Shown: piece by piece, positions 16,670-24,239 of the stretch
Layout: each line of letters begins with the position of its first letter
Numbering within the stretch: the first letter of the stretch is position 1
Source of the DNA: 66-474 sp044464225
Lineage (GTDB): Bacteria; Pseudomonadota; Gammaproteobacteria; Xanthomonadales; Rhodanobacteraceae
Direction: 5' to 3'
Assembly (NCBI GenBank): GCA_044464225.1
Contig: JBIQLN010000009.1
Location: forward strand, 1 to 64,000
Length of the DNA: 64,000 nt
Notes under the pieces: generated by a model
Databases searched by the model: none
Told to the model about the DNA's origin: nothing
The model's input: the letters and a program-made list of their open reading frames with translations, nothing else
Program-made: the position numbers and the translations under genes

Positions 16670-17820
16670 TGCTTGCGAAGGGCATCACCGACGAGCAGAT
16701 CATCGCCGCCCTGAAAGACAGTCCAAGCCTGACCGCTGCAGCGATGGCGCTGGGCATGGATCGTCGCGGGCTGCAACGTCGCAAAGCGGCATTGGCTGCC
16801 AAGGGTTGGTCGCCCGAACACGACATGACGCACGCCGTCCCGGACGGGTACAAAGTCAAGGGCGTTTCGACGTTGTACCGCGAAGATGGAACAGTCGCGG
16901 CGCAGTGGGTCAAGTCTCGCGAGGACGCCGAACGCCAGCGCGAGCTCGTGGAAGCGGTCGTGGCCGATCTGGCGAAGCCCATCCGCGGGGCATCGCTGCG
17001 CGTGGCACAGCCGAAGCGAACCGATGCAAGCGTTGCCTGCGCGTACGTGCTGGGCGACCCGCACATCGGAGCCTATGCATGGGGCGACGAATGCGGCGAG
17101 GACTTTGACACGGCCATTGCTTCGCGCGACTTGGTAACGGCGTCGCGGATTGCGGTTGGCGAAGCCCCGCCTGCACAGACGGGTTACCTGATAAGCGTGG
17201 GCGACACGCTGCACGCCGACGATCGCAGCAATGCGACACCGGGCCACAAGAACGCATTGGATGTGGATACGCGATACCAGCGCGTCATCCGTATAGCCGT
17301 GGAGACGTTGCGGCAGTCCGTTGACCTGATGTTGCGCAAACACAAGCGCGTGAAGGTTTTCATGGTGCCGGGCAACCACGACCCGGACTCAAGCGGATGG
17401 CTGGCACTCACGCTTGCGGCGTATTACCACGCCGACAAGCGCGTGGAGGTCGAGCAGTCGCCCAACCCGTACCTGTACGAACGGTTCGGGAAAAACCTGA
17501 TCGGGCTTACGCACGGCGACAAAGCCAAGATGGCCGACTTGCCTGAAATCATGGCGGCTGACCGCCCTGAAGATTGGGGCGCGACGCTGTATCGCATGTG
17601 GTGGACCGGACACATTCACCACGAACGCGTGCAGGAGCGGCGCGGCTGCATCGTGGAATCGTTCAACACGCTTGCGGCTGCCGATGCCTGGAATCACGCG
17701 CAGGGCTTCCGCTCGCGGCGACAGACGCAACGCATCGATCTTAGCGCGGAGTTTGGTCCGTTCAATCGGCGCATCGTCGGGATCAATGAGATACGCGCTG
17801 CACAGCGGAAGGCCGCCTGA
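16669..17820 (+). CDS. Metallophosphoesterase with N-terminal helix-turn-helix
   Basis: The 383-residue protein joins an N-terminal helix-turn-helix-like segment (DEQIIAALKDSPSLTAAAMA, residues 8-40) to a calcineurin-like phosphoesterase with the full metal-binding set: GDPH (129-132), GD (178-179), GNHD (235-238), His282 and GHIHH (314-318). Such phage proteins may act on nucleic acid ends or nucleotides; the substrate is not visible from sequence. It shares one base with the upstream stop. It lies among lysis genes, an unusual place for a DNA or nucleotide enzyme. Confidence 0.75.
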   Translation: MLAKGITDEQIIAALKDSPSLTAAAMALGMDRRGLQRRKAALAAKGWSPEHDMTHAVPDGYKVKGVSTLYREDGTVAAQWVKSREDAERQRELVEAVVADLAKPIRGASLRVAQPKRTDASVACAYVLGDPHIGAYAWGDECGEDFDTAIASRDLVTASRIAVGEAPPAQTGYLISVGDTLHADDRSNATPGHKNALDVDTRYQRVIRIAVETLRQSVDLMLRKHKRVKVFMVPGNHDPDSSGWLALTLAAYYHADKRVEVEQSPNPYLYERFGKNLIGLTHGDKAKMADLPEIMAADRPEDWGATLYRMWWTGHIHHERVQERRGCIVESFNTLAAADAWNHAQGFRSRRQTQRIDLSAEFGPFNRRIVGINEIRAAQRKAA

Positions 17821-17821
17821 C

Positions 17822-18202
17822 ATGAAGCGTCCAGCACACCCGCCATACCTGCCGCGCCGGTTTCGGCTTGGCCCGCATGAAATCAAGGTGCGGATCGTGT
17901 CGGCCGAGACCATGAGGCAATGCAACATCGCCGCCAATGGCCCGAAGGCTAACGATGAGGATGCGCCGTGGGGCCTTTGGATTGCCGGCGAGAACGCGAT
18001 CCTGTTGCAAGAGGCGCGGCTGTGCTTCAGCCGAGACGTGCAACTCGCCACGTTCTGGCACGAATACTTCCACGCCCTTTTCGACATCGCCGGAGAATCG
18101 CGGCTGTCGGCCAATGAAGGGCTGGTGGAGCGTTGCGCACAACTGCAATTGCAGATGCTGCGGACCGCGAAGCCTTCGATCACAAACGGAAAGACGCCGT
18201 GA
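17822..18202 (+). CDS. Small HExxH metalloprotease-like phage protein
   Basis: The 126-residue protein contains HEYFH at residues 80-84 within ATFWHEYFHALFD, the zinc-binding HExxH pattern of gluzincin and ImmA/IrrE-type peptidases. A later Glu (ANEGLVERCAQ) could be the third ligand. Before it stand a basic start and a Trp-rich strand (WGLWIAGENAILL). Target and family are not recognised; ImmA-like proteins often cut repressors, which is only a suggestion here. It starts one base after the phosphoesterase and overlaps the next gene by GTGA. Confidence 0.6.
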   Translation: MKRPAHPPYLPRRFRLGPHEIKVRIVSAETMRQCNIAANGPKANDEDAPWGLWIAGENAILLQEARLCFSRDVQLATFWHEYFHALFDIAGESRLSANEGLVERCAQLQLQMLRTAKPSITNGKTP

Positions 18203-18570
18203 ACTATCCCGACAACAATCCGAAAACCGCCGTTGGCGCCACCAAGGTTCCGCTGCACCTTGTGCCGCCATCCGCCAAGCACTACCTCGCCGAGGCGCTG
18301 GCGAACGGTGCAACCAAGTACGGCCCGTACAACTGGCGCGATGCCGCAATCAGCGTGTCGGTTTACAAGGCCGCAATGGAGCGCCACATGGATGCATTCT
18401 GGGATGGCGAGGACTTCGCCTCCGATTCCGGCGTTCATCACGTCGCCCACGCGATGGCCTGCTGCGCGCTGATCCTTGATGCCTTAACCATCGGGAAACT
18501 GCATGACGACAGGCCAACGAAAGGCGCGGCCGCGCGGTTGCAGGCCGAATACCTGGAGTCGCACAAATGA
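18199..18570 (+). CDS. dATP/dGTP diphosphohydrolase-like protein (DUF5664)
   Basis: From a GTG that overlaps the previous stop the 123-residue protein shows the DUF5664 features: an N-terminal PLHLVPPSA, GATKYGPYNWRD, and VYKAAMERHMDAFWDGED followed by HHVAHAMACCALILD. Related phage proteins belong to the MazG-like all-alpha pyrophosphohydrolases and remove dATP or dGTP; in some phages they support use of modified purines. No PurZ or base-modification gene is visible in the window, so here it is better read as nucleotide pool control. Confidence 0.7.
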   Translation: MNYPDNNPKTAVGATKVPLHLVPPSAKHYLAEALANGATKYGPYNWRDAAISVSVYKAAMERHMDAFWDGEDFASDSGVHHVAHAMACCALILDALTIGKLHDDRPTKGAAARLQAEYLESHK

Positions 18571-18911
18571 AGCTGATCTATCTCGCCACGCCGTATACCA
18601 ATTACGAGGGCGGTTTGGAGGCTGCTTTTGAGGATGCCGCGGCCATCACCGGCATGCTGATCAAACAAGGTCACGCGGTTTTCAGCCCGATCTGCCATTC
18701 CCATCCCGTCGCGCAGCATGGCGACATTGACGCCGTGGATCACGATCTATGGATGCGTATCGACCGCGAGATGTGGGATCGCTGTGACGAACTGCTAGTC
18801 GCAAAGCTGCCCGGATGGGATACGAGCCGGGGTATTGCCGCCGAGGTCGCGCACTTCACGGCAGTAGGCAAGCCCATATCGTATCTGGACGTTGACAGGC
18901 CGCAGCGATGA
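18567..18911 (+). CDS. DUF1937 / nucleoside deoxyribosyltransferase-like protein
   Basis: The 114-residue product starts MKLIYLATPYTN, a first strand and loop typical of DUF1937 and related nucleoside 2-deoxyribosyltransferase-like folds, and has FSPICHSHPVAQHG and a late DELLVAKLPGWDTSRGIAAE with the conserved Ser-Arg-Gly-x-x-x-Glu. Proteins of this fold cut or move N-glycosidic bonds of nucleotides. It overlaps the DUF5664 gene as ATGA, and together they look like a small nucleotide-metabolism pair. Confidence 0.7.
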   Translation: MKLIYLATPYTNYEGGLEAAFEDAAAITGMLIKQGHAVFSPICHSHPVAQHGDIDAVDHDLWMRIDREMWDRCDELLVAKLPGWDTSRGIAAEVAHFTAVGKPISYLDVDRPQR

Positions 18912-19198
18912 CCTTTTTCGCGTGGCTCGCCACAACCCGGATCGGCCGATGGTTCATCGGCGTAGGTGCCGTGATCCTGGCCGCCCTCGCGCTGGCCTCT
19001 GCGGCGTTCCTCAAAGGCAAGCACTCGCAAGCCGACAAGGACAAGGCCAAGGACGCGGAAGCCGCCCAGTGGGCCGCGCAAGCGGCGCAGGAGACGTTCA
19101 CGGCCGCGACCGACGCCGCGGCCAAGGTACAGGTCGATGCGGCGAAACAGCCGCCGCCCGATCCGATCACGCGGGACGACTTTGATGACACGTTCTAG
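18908..19198 (+). CDS. Inner-membrane spanin-like protein (Rz-like)
   Basis: The 96-residue protein has an N-terminal membrane segment (WFIGVGAVILAALALASAAF) and a long charged helical part (SQADKDKAKDAEAAQWAAQA) as in i-spanins, which bridge to an outer-membrane lipoprotein and fuse membranes at lysis. The identification leans on the next gene, a lipoprotein whose start lies inside this one. It is shorter than lambda Rz. It is separated from the endolysin by about 2.7 kb of accessory genes. Confidence 0.6.
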   Translation: MTFFAWLATTRIGRWFIGVGAVILAALALASAAFLKGKHSQADKDKAKDAEAAQWAAQAAQETFTAATDAAAKVQVDAAKQPPPDPITRDDFDDTF

Positions 19199-19451
19199 GC
19201 TGACGTGTATTCGTGCCGGGCTGGTGTGTATCGCCCTAGTGTGTATTGCGGGCTGCGCGACCATGCGCCCCGTGCCGGTGACGCTGCCACTGCCGCCGCG
19301 TCCGGTGCTGACGCCGGTCACCGCATCGCAGGTGCAGTGCCTCGCGCCGGATACCTATACGACGCTGGTGGACCGGGAACGGGCGCTGCGCACCTACGCG
19401 CTGGAGCTTGAGGCGATCATCAAGGCCGCGAACGGGAAGGCCGGGAAGTAG
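19185..19451 (+). CDS. Outer-membrane spanin-like lipoprotein (Rz1-like)
   Basis: The 88-residue product has a signal sequence with lipobox IAGC (Cys24), then a Pro-rich stretch (RPVPVTLPLPPRPVLTPV) and a helical C-terminus, the hallmarks of Rz1-type o-spanins. Its ATG at 19185 overlaps the end of the i-spanin gene by 14 bases in another frame, the embedded or overlapping layout typical of spanin pairs. It is the last gene of the prophage; the stop is 67 bases before the encoded CCA of the tRNA-Leu. Confidence 0.65.
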   Translation: MTRSRLTCIRAGLVCIALVCIAGCATMRPVPVTLPLPPRPVLTPVTASQVQCLAPDTYTTLVDRERALRTYALELEAIIKAANGKAGK

Positions 19452-19457
19452 GCGCCC

Positions 19458-19500
19458 AACCGTCCCAAAACCGTCCCAGCAGCTATTCGGAAAATCCGAA
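19458..19500. repeat. Direct and inverted repeats beside the probable attachment site
   Basis: AACCGTCCCA occurs twice with an 11-base period (19458-19467 and 19469-19478), and TTCGG/CCGAA forms a five-pair inverted repeat at 19486-19500. Helically phased repeats next to a tRNA 3' end resemble integrase arm-binding sites; the inverted repeat might also end transcription of the last phage gene. Confidence 0.4.
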
Positions 19501-19518
19501 CAAGTTAGCGTAAGTCAT

Positions 19519-19605
19519 TGGTGCCGAAGGTGGGACTCGAACCCACACGCTTTTAAGGGCGGCGGATTTTGAGTCCGCTGCGTCTACCGATTCCGCCACT
19601 TCGGC
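19519..19605 (-). tRNA. tRNA-Leu (anticodon CAA)
   Basis: On the minus strand the gene has acceptor arms GCCGAAG/CTTCGGC (19599-19605 and 19523-19529), an anticodon stem GCGGA/TCCGC with loop CTCAAAA giving anticodon CAA (reads UUG), a long variable arm typical of leucine tRNAs, a GGTTCGAGTCC T-arm and an encoded CCA (19519-19521). The 3' end faces the prophage, so the phage probably integrated into the tRNA 3' half and restored it. The other copy of the crossover sequence would lie beyond the left edge of the window. Confidence 0.97.
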
Positions 19606-19618
19606 GACGGGGCCGCAA

Positions 19619-19647
19619 AGTATGCGGGAGCGCCGCGCGAATGCCAA
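19619..19647 (-). promoter_or_regulatory. Promoter of the tRNA-Leu gene
   Basis: Minus strand: TTGGCA (19642-19647), 17-base spacer and CATACT (19619-19624), 13 bases before the mature tRNA 5' end. The GC-rich segment after the -10 (GCGGCCCC) is like the discriminators of stringently controlled stable RNA promoters. Confidence 0.7.
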
Positions 19648-19805
19648 GCGTCGGACGGCGGCCAAGCGCCAGGTGAATCCCGGCCAACGCGTCCGCCGAA
19701 TTTCGCCCGGGGTTTACGGCCCATTTACACGGGGCTCTTCATCATGGGCATGGCGACGCGGATGCCGGATGCATCCCCGCCAATCCATCGACAAGGAGAG
19801 TCACC

Positions 19806-20171
19806 ATGCGAACATCGATCCTTCCTTTCTGCGGCATGGTTGTGCTCGGCATGTCCGCCGGCGCATTCGCGCAGAACACGCCCACCAGCAACCCGCCGAC
19901 CCAGCCAGCCACGTCGGCCGCCAGCAAGCCGGCCGGCCAGATGGGCAATTCGGGCGGCGGCCTGGGCATGCAGATGACGCCGCGCGAAGCGCAGATGGCG
20001 TTCCAGAACATGGACGCCAATCACGACGGTTTCCTCGACCGCTCCGAATTCACCCACAACGGCGACACCGGCCAGCGCTTTCCGGGTTGCGACACCAACG
20101 GTGACGGCAAGCTTTCGGAAGCCGAATACGTGGCGTGTTCGCAACGCCCGGCAACGCAATCGCAGCCGTAA
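19806..20171 (+). CDS. Secreted EF-hand protein
   Basis: The 121-residue protein has a signal peptide (cleavage expected after AGAFAQ, about residue 23), a Pro/Ala/Thr linker and two calcium-binding EF loops: D70-x-NHDGFLDRSE81 and D96-x-NGDGKLSEAE107. Proteins of this kind in Xanthomonadales are periplasmic or secreted calcium-binding proteins of unknown partner. An AAGGAGAG-type ribosome site stands before the ATG. It is the first chromosomal gene after the tRNA and is transcribed away from it. Confidence 0.8.
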   Translation: MRTSILPFCGMVVLGMSAGAFAQNTPTSNPPTQPATSAASKPAGQMGNSGGGLGMQMTPREAQMAFQNMDANHDGFLDRSEFTHNGDTGQRFPGCDTNGDGKLSEAEYVACSQRPATQSQP

Positions 20172-20201
20172 ACGCCCGCGTGGACGGCGTCAGCCGTTCG
20201 C

Positions 20202-20771
20202 TCAGTGATCCAGCGACAGTTGCCGTTCGCCGCGAGCGTACCAGTCGCCGCCAGCGGGCTCGAACACGCTGCATCGGATCATCGGCCGCTGGTAGACGTG
20301 CACGCTGACCGCGATGTCGGTGTCGCTGGCGTTGCAGATCGTGTGGTGTTCGTGGGGCGGGATCAGGCTGCCGGCCGAGCCGGCGCCGGCCTGGATCACG
20401 CCGGCCGCGACGAAGCGGTAGCGCTGGCCGTCACGCTCGCACAGCTCATACTGCACCACTTCCAGCGCGCCGCACCACACGCCTTCGACGCACCACATGC
20501 CGGCGTGGTCGTGGATCGGCGTCCCCTGGCCGGGACTCCACGTCATCGCGACCACGCAATAATCGTGCTCGGGGCTGTGGTAAAGCTCCCGCCGCGCGTA
20601 ATGTTCGGTGCAACGCTCGAACACGCATTCGGGCAGCCGGACCTCGCCCGAATGGATCGCGTCGCACAAGGCGGTGCGCAGTGCGCGCATGGTGTCGACG
20701 GTGTCGCCGCGGGTGACGGCGGCGTCGAACGCGCGGACCAGGCGTTCGCGCCCCGGAAAATCGATAGCCAT
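20202..20771 (-). CDS. Cysteine dioxygenase family protein
   Basis: The 189-residue cupin has the iron ligands of thiol dioxygenases: His87 and His89 in PIHDHAGMWC and a third in HEHHTI (140-143). Cys94 stands five residues after the second His, as the Cys of the Cys-Tyr crosslink in cysteine dioxygenase. The enzyme adds O2 to cysteine (or 3-mercaptopropionate) to give the sulfinate. It lies downstream of the MetX-like acyltransferase on the same strand, 64 bases away, but has its own good promoter. Cysteine versus mercaptopropionate preference cannot be decided from sequence. Confidence 0.8.
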   Translation of the reverse strand: MAIDFPGRERLVRAFDAAVTRGDTVDTMRALRTALCDAIHSGEVRLPECVFERCTEHYARRELYHSPEHDYCVVAMTWSPGQGTPIHDHAGMWCVEGVWCGALEVVQYELCERDGQRYRFVAAGVIQAGAGSAGSLIPPHEHHTICNASDTDIAVSVHVYQRPMIRCSVFEPAGGDWYARGERQLSLDH

Positions 20772-20779
20772 GGCATAAG

Positions 20780-20808
20780 CTTATAACGTCCGGCGCATAG
20801 GCGGGCAA
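20780..20808 (-). promoter_or_regulatory. Sigma-70 type promoter before the cysteine dioxygenase gene
   Basis: Minus strand TTGCCC (20803-20808), 17-base spacer, TATAAG (20780-20785). The expected start of transcription, about 20773, is only a few bases before the ATG at 20771, so the mRNA may be leaderless or nearly so. Confidence 0.5.
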
Positions 20809-20835
20809 GGCGGCTGCCCGGAACCGCGCCCGGAT

Positions 20836-21951
20836 TCAAAGCGAGGTCATGAAAGCGCCGATCGCGGCGCCGAAGCGGCCGGTATCGACGAGGAACGCGT
20901 CGTGCCCCTGCGGGGAGTCCAGGCCGACGAAAGTGGTGTTGGTGCCGGTGGCACGCAGGTCGTCGGCGAGTTGCTGTTGCTGCTCCAGCGGAAACAGGAT
21001 GTCGGTTTCCACGCCGATCACCAGCGCGCGTTCCAGCTTCATTTTCGCCAGCGCATTGCGCACTGCCGTGGCGGGATCGGACGTGCCGCCGTATTCGGCG
21101 AGGTCGAACCAGTCCGACGCGCGCGACAGGTACAGATAGCAGTTCGGATCGAACGAACGCGTGAAGCGGCGTGCGTGCGCGTTGAGATAGGACTCGATCT
21201 GGAACTCCGCGCCGAAGGGATCTTCGTCGCGCTGGTCGGCTTCCAGCCGGATGCGCCCGAACCGCCCGCGCCATTCCAGCGCGGAGCGGTAGGTGATCAC
21301 GCCGAGCTTGCGCGCGATGTTCATGCCGGTTTCGGGATAGCGGTCATCGTCGTACCGGCCATTGTTCCACTTCGGATCGAGCCGGATCGCCTCGCGCTGC
21401 AACGAACGGATCGCGATCGCGAACGGCTGGGCGCGTGGCGCGGTGCAAACGCTCACGTGCGCGCGCGCGAAACCGGGATGGTGCGCCAGGCAACCCAGCG
21501 CGGACATCCCGCCCATGGAACAGCCGACCAGGGCCGCGAGGCGCTCGATCCCCAGCCCGCGCGCGAGTTCGTAACCCGCATGGCCCACGTCCTCCAGCGA
21601 CAGGTCGGGGAAATCGAGACGGTAGAGTTCGCCTGTTTCGGGGTTGATCGAAGCCGGCCCGCTGGAACCCTTGCAACTGCCCAGCGAATTCGCGCAGATC
21701 ACGAACCACCGATCGGTATCGATCGCCTTGCCCGATCCGATGATGTCTTCCCACCATCCGGGCGAATCGTCGACGGCATTGCCGGCGGCGTGCGCGCTGG
21801 GCGAGAGCCCGGTCAGGATCAGCACCGCGTTGTCACGTGCCGCGTTCAGCGCCCCCCATGTTTCATATGCGAGCCGTGCGCCGCGCAGCTCGCCGCCGCG
21901 CTTCATCGGAAACGGCGAGGGCAGGTCGAAGTACTGGCGGGCGTCGGCCAT
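20836..21951 (-). CDS. metX: MetX-family homoserine/serine O-acyltransferase
   Basis: The 371-residue alpha/beta hydrolase follows MetX: LILTGLSPSAHAAG (oxyanion side), a nucleophile elbow GCSMGGMSAL with Ser145, Asp in GVETDILFP and His in SPQGHDAF near the C-terminus. MetX enzymes acylate homoserine for methionine synthesis. In Xanthomonadales some relatives were shown to succinylate serine for cysteine synthesis, and the GCSMGG elbow (usually GGSMGG) together with the neighbouring cysteine dioxygenase make that alternative real. Acyl donor and acceptor are therefore not settled. A cysteine-synthase-like gene is found at 36365-37426. Confidence 0.8.
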   Translation of the reverse strand: MADARQYFDLPSPFPMKRGGELRGARLAYETWGALNAARDNAVLILTGLSPSAHAAGNAVDDSPGWWEDIIGSGKAIDTDRWFVICANSLGSCKGSSGPASINPETGELYRLDFPDLSLEDVGHAGYELARGLGIERLAALVGCSMGGMSALGCLAHHPGFARAHVSVCTAPRAQPFAIAIRSLQREAIRLDPKWNNGRYDDDRYPETGMNIARKLGVITYRSALEWRGRFGRIRLEADQRDEDPFGAEFQIESYLNAHARRFTRSFDPNCYLYLSRASDWFDLAEYGGTSDPATAVRNALAKMKLERALVIGVETDILFPLEQQQQLADDLRATGTNTTFVGLDSPQGHDAFLVDTGRFGAAIGAFMTSL

Positions 21952-22031
21952 GGCGATGCTTTCGGCGAATCAAAACCGCAAGGGTAACGAACACACGCAA
22001 GGCGGCCAAGTGACGCGGCGGGGCCAGGCCA

Positions 22032-22064
22032 GGATCTGGCTCCCGACCTGGGCCGGAATGACGG
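22032..22064. repeat. Short dRS3-like repeat (copy 1)
   Basis: GGATCTGGCTCCCGACCTGG then GCCGGAATGACGG lies between ccmI and metX. The form GGAATGACGG / CCGTCATTCC with a CCCG-rich partner recurs at 34232-34260 and 41543-41566 and, more weakly, at 32456-32487. These look like decayed copies of a short intergenic repeat. Confidence 0.4.
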
Positions 22065-22070
22065 CTGCGG

Positions 22071-23141
22071 TCAATCCACCTTGTCGATGGTCAGTGCGAC
22101 GGGTGCGTGCGAATCGGTGGCGACTTCCACGGCTGCGGATTCCAGGTCGCCCGCTTGCGGCATCGCGTTGCCGCTCTTGCTGATGCGGGCGGCGACGGTG
22201 ACCTTCGGGAATTTCGAAAGGGTCATCGCGGGCGTCATTGCCATCGCGTCGGTCAGCGTGACCGTCGCCGGCAACCGGGAGGCTTTCAGGCGCGCGACCG
22301 CCAGCGGCATCGGCGGGCCATCCACCGCACGCGCGAACACGAACAGCGTATCCGCTGGGTGCACCTTCGCGGCGAGCTTCGGATCAAGCCTGACGGTGAC
22401 GTCGAGCGCCACGGCAGTCGTTGCGGCGGCCGTCGACGACGGGGCCGCGGGATCGGCGGCTGCCCGGGTTGCCGCTTGCATGTCGCCGGCACGCGTTTCG
22501 GCCTCGGCCAATTGCTGCTTGACGGTTTCGGCGACGCGGGAACCCGGCTCCAGCAGCGGCAGCAGGACCTTCCACTGCTTCGCGGCACCGGCATAGTCGT
22601 TGCGCTGGAAATCGCTGATGCCCAGCAACCACAGCGCGCGCTGGTGGGTGGGTTCGATCTGCAGCGCACGCTGCAGTTTTGCGCGCGAACCATCGTCGAT
22701 CCGATGCGAAGGCGATGTTTCCGCGGTCGCTTCCACCCATGCGACCATCGCGTCCGGATCGTCGGGCTTCAACTCCAGCAGATGATTCAGTGCGTCAAGC
22801 GCCTGTTGCGGCTGGTCGAGCGCCGAATACGCCTGCGCCAGCAGCGCCCAGCCCTTGGCGTCGTCCGGCTTGCGCTGCAGGCTCGCCTGCAGTTGGCGGG
22901 TGGCTTCGACCAGCGTCGTGGCCTGGTTTTCGGCGGGCATGGCTTCCAGCGCACGCGGCGTGCCGACCGCGAGATAGGCACCCAGCACGACGGGCGGCGT
23001 CGCCAGCGCAAGGACGAGCGCCAGCACGAATGGTCCGCGCGGCCGGCCTTCGCGACGGGCACTGCGCAGCATCGGCACCAGCACGCAGGCGAGGGCAGCC
23101 ACCACCATGATGGCAGCAATGACGAGAAATCGTGTTGTCAT
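22071..23141 (-). CDS. ccmI: Cytochrome c biogenesis protein CcmI (TPR)
   Basis: The 356-residue protein has two N-terminal membrane segments (LVIAAIMVVAALACVLVPML and LALVLALATPPVVLGAYLAV), then tetratricopeptide repeats from about residue 75 (AKGWALLAQAYSALDQPQQA) and a C-terminal beta domain. CcmI holds apocytochrome c for the CcmF/CcmH heme ligation complex. The ATG at 23141 is preferred to a TTG one codon earlier. It ends the ccm operon after a 100-base gap from ccmH. Confidence 0.85.
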   Translation of the reverse strand: MTTRFLVIAAIMVVAALACVLVPMLRSARREGRPRGPFVLALVLALATPPVVLGAYLAVGTPRALEAMPAENQATTLVEATRQLQASLQRKPDDAKGWALLAQAYSALDQPQQALDALNHLLELKPDDPDAMVAWVEATAETSPSHRIDDGSRAKLQRALQIEPTHQRALWLLGISDFQRNDYAGAAKQWKVLLPLLEPGSRVAETVKQQLAEAETRAGDMQAATRAAADPAAPSSTAAATTAVALDVTVRLDPKLAAKVHPADTLFVFARAVDGPPMPLAVARLKASRLPATVTLTDAMAMTPAMTLSKFPKVTVAARISKSGNAMPQAGDLESAAVEVATDSHAPVALTIDKVD

Positions 23142-23241
23142 CAATCGTCTCCGGGCTGCCCGATGACGGCAGCGGCGCGACCAGCGTACGCACTGGCCGG
23201 CGCGGTGGCTGCTGTTGCAGCGACGGCGGGAAAACGGGCGG

Positions 23242-23676
23242 TCACCAATCGTCTCCGGGATCTTCAGAGATGGCGCCCGCCGGGCGCGTGCGCCGGCGCA
23301 GCAACACGACCACCACGATGCCGCCAGCGAGCAGGATCGCGGGCGTGCCGAACCACAACGCGATCGTCGACGGCGCCAATGGCGGGTCGTACAGGATGAA
23401 AGTGGAGTAGCGCGCGACCAGCCAATCCTTGATTTCCTTGTCGCTCTTGCCCTGCTGCATCATGTCGAAGATCTGCCGGCGCAACTGCTTGGCGAAATCG
23501 GCGTTCGATGCCAGCAGGCTTTCGTCCTGGCAGACCATGCAGCGCAATTCGCGGGTCAGGTGCTGGAAACGATCGCGCTGGGCGTTGTCCTTGAACGGCA
23601 GCGGATCGATCGCGAACGCGGCGGCGCTGAGTGCCAGCGTGAATGCAACGAGCATGACGGCGAACAGACGCTTCAT
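23242..23676 (-). CDS. ccmH: Cytochrome c maturation protein CcmH
   Basis: The 144-residue protein has a signal peptide, the RCMVCQ motif (Cys46, Cys49) and a C-terminal membrane anchor (IALWFGTPAILLAGGIVVVV) followed by Arg-rich residues. CcmH reduces the heme-binding cysteines of apocytochrome c in the periplasm. Length is that of the short CcmH form with CcmI separate, not the fused E. coli type. The ATG overlaps the ccmG stop (ATGA). Confidence 0.93.
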   Translation of the reverse strand: MKRLFAVMLVAFTLALSAAAFAIDPLPFKDNAQRDRFQHLTRELRCMVCQDESLLASNADFAKQLRRQIFDMMQQGKSDKEIKDWLVARYSTFILYDPPLAPSTIALWFGTPAILLAGGIVVVVLLRRRTRPAGAISEDPGDDW

Positions 23677-24239
23677 GTGCCCGCTCCCTCGAGCGCGCGG
23701 ATCTTCGGCTCCAGTTCCTTCGCGATCACGTCGGGCGTCAGTGGCCCAATGTGCTTGTAGCGGATGATGCCTTTCGCATCGATCAGGTAGGTTTCGGGCG
23801 CGCCGTACACCCCGAAATTGATCGCGGTTTCACCCGATTGGTCGGTGATCACTTCGTGGTAGGGGTCCCCGTGGCGATCCAGCCAGGCGCGCGCGTCCTG
23901 CGGCGCATCCTTGTAGTCGTAGCCGATCAGCGGGATGCCGAATTTGTCGCGGTAGGCCATCAGCACCGGATGCTCGTCGCCGCAGGCGAAGCACCAGCTC
24001 GCGAACACATTGATTAGATACGGCTTGCCCAGCATGTCCGCCTTGGTGACGAACTGCGTTGGCTGTTCCAGGCGCGGCAGGCGGAACTCGGGCGCGGGCT
24101 TGTCGATAAGCGGGCTGGGCACGAAGCGGGCGTCGTGGGTCTGGTTCCACACCAGCCCGATCACGAAGAACACCACCAGTGCCGCGAACACGATCAACGG
24201 CACGAAACGCCCGATGGGCTTGCGCGCCACCTCGTTCAC
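23673..24239 (-). CDS. ccmG: Thiol:disulfide interchange protein CcmG/DsbE
   Basis: A 188-residue membrane-anchored thioredoxin: N-terminal span (FVPLIVFAALVVFFVIGLVW), active site WCFAC (Cys83, Cys86) and the family signature GVYGAPETYLID with the cis-Pro. It passes electrons to CcmH and apocytochrome in the periplasm. The start overlaps the ccmF stop, and its stop overlaps the ccmH ATG. Confidence 0.95.
   Translation of the reverse strand: MNEVARKPIGRFVPLIVFAALVVFFVIGLVWNQTHDARFVPSPLIDKPAPEFRLPRLEQPTQFVTKADMLGKPYLINVFASWCFACGDEHPVLMAYRDKFGIPLIGYDYKDAPQDARAWLDRHGDPYHEVITDQSGETAINFGVYGAPETYLIDAKGIIRYKHIGPLTPDVIAKELEPKIRALEGAGT

Larger units (their letters stand above)
1..19520 (+). mobile_element. 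Prophage, right-hand part (tail, lysis and accessory genes)
   Basis: From the left edge to the tRNA-Leu every gene lies on the plus strand, most overlap by 1-4 bases (ATGA or GTGA), and the order is that of a lambda-like siphovirus: tail completion, tube, frameshifted chaperone, tape measure, minor tail proteins, NlpC/P60, gpJ-like tip, receptor-binding candidates, lysis. The right boundary is placed at the 3' end of the tRNA-Leu gene, where phage integrases commonly recombine. The left boundary, integrase, repressor and packaging genes are outside the window, so it cannot be said whether the element is intact. No obvious inactivating deletion is visible, apart from possible splits in the Ig-like array. 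Confidence 0.9.

Noticed and set aside
18199..18911. Z-genome (2-aminoadenine) biosynthesis set
   Set aside because: A dATP/dGTP diphosphohydrolase-like gene is present, but no PurZ-like synthetase or matching polymerase is visible. The gene family is also found in ordinary phages.
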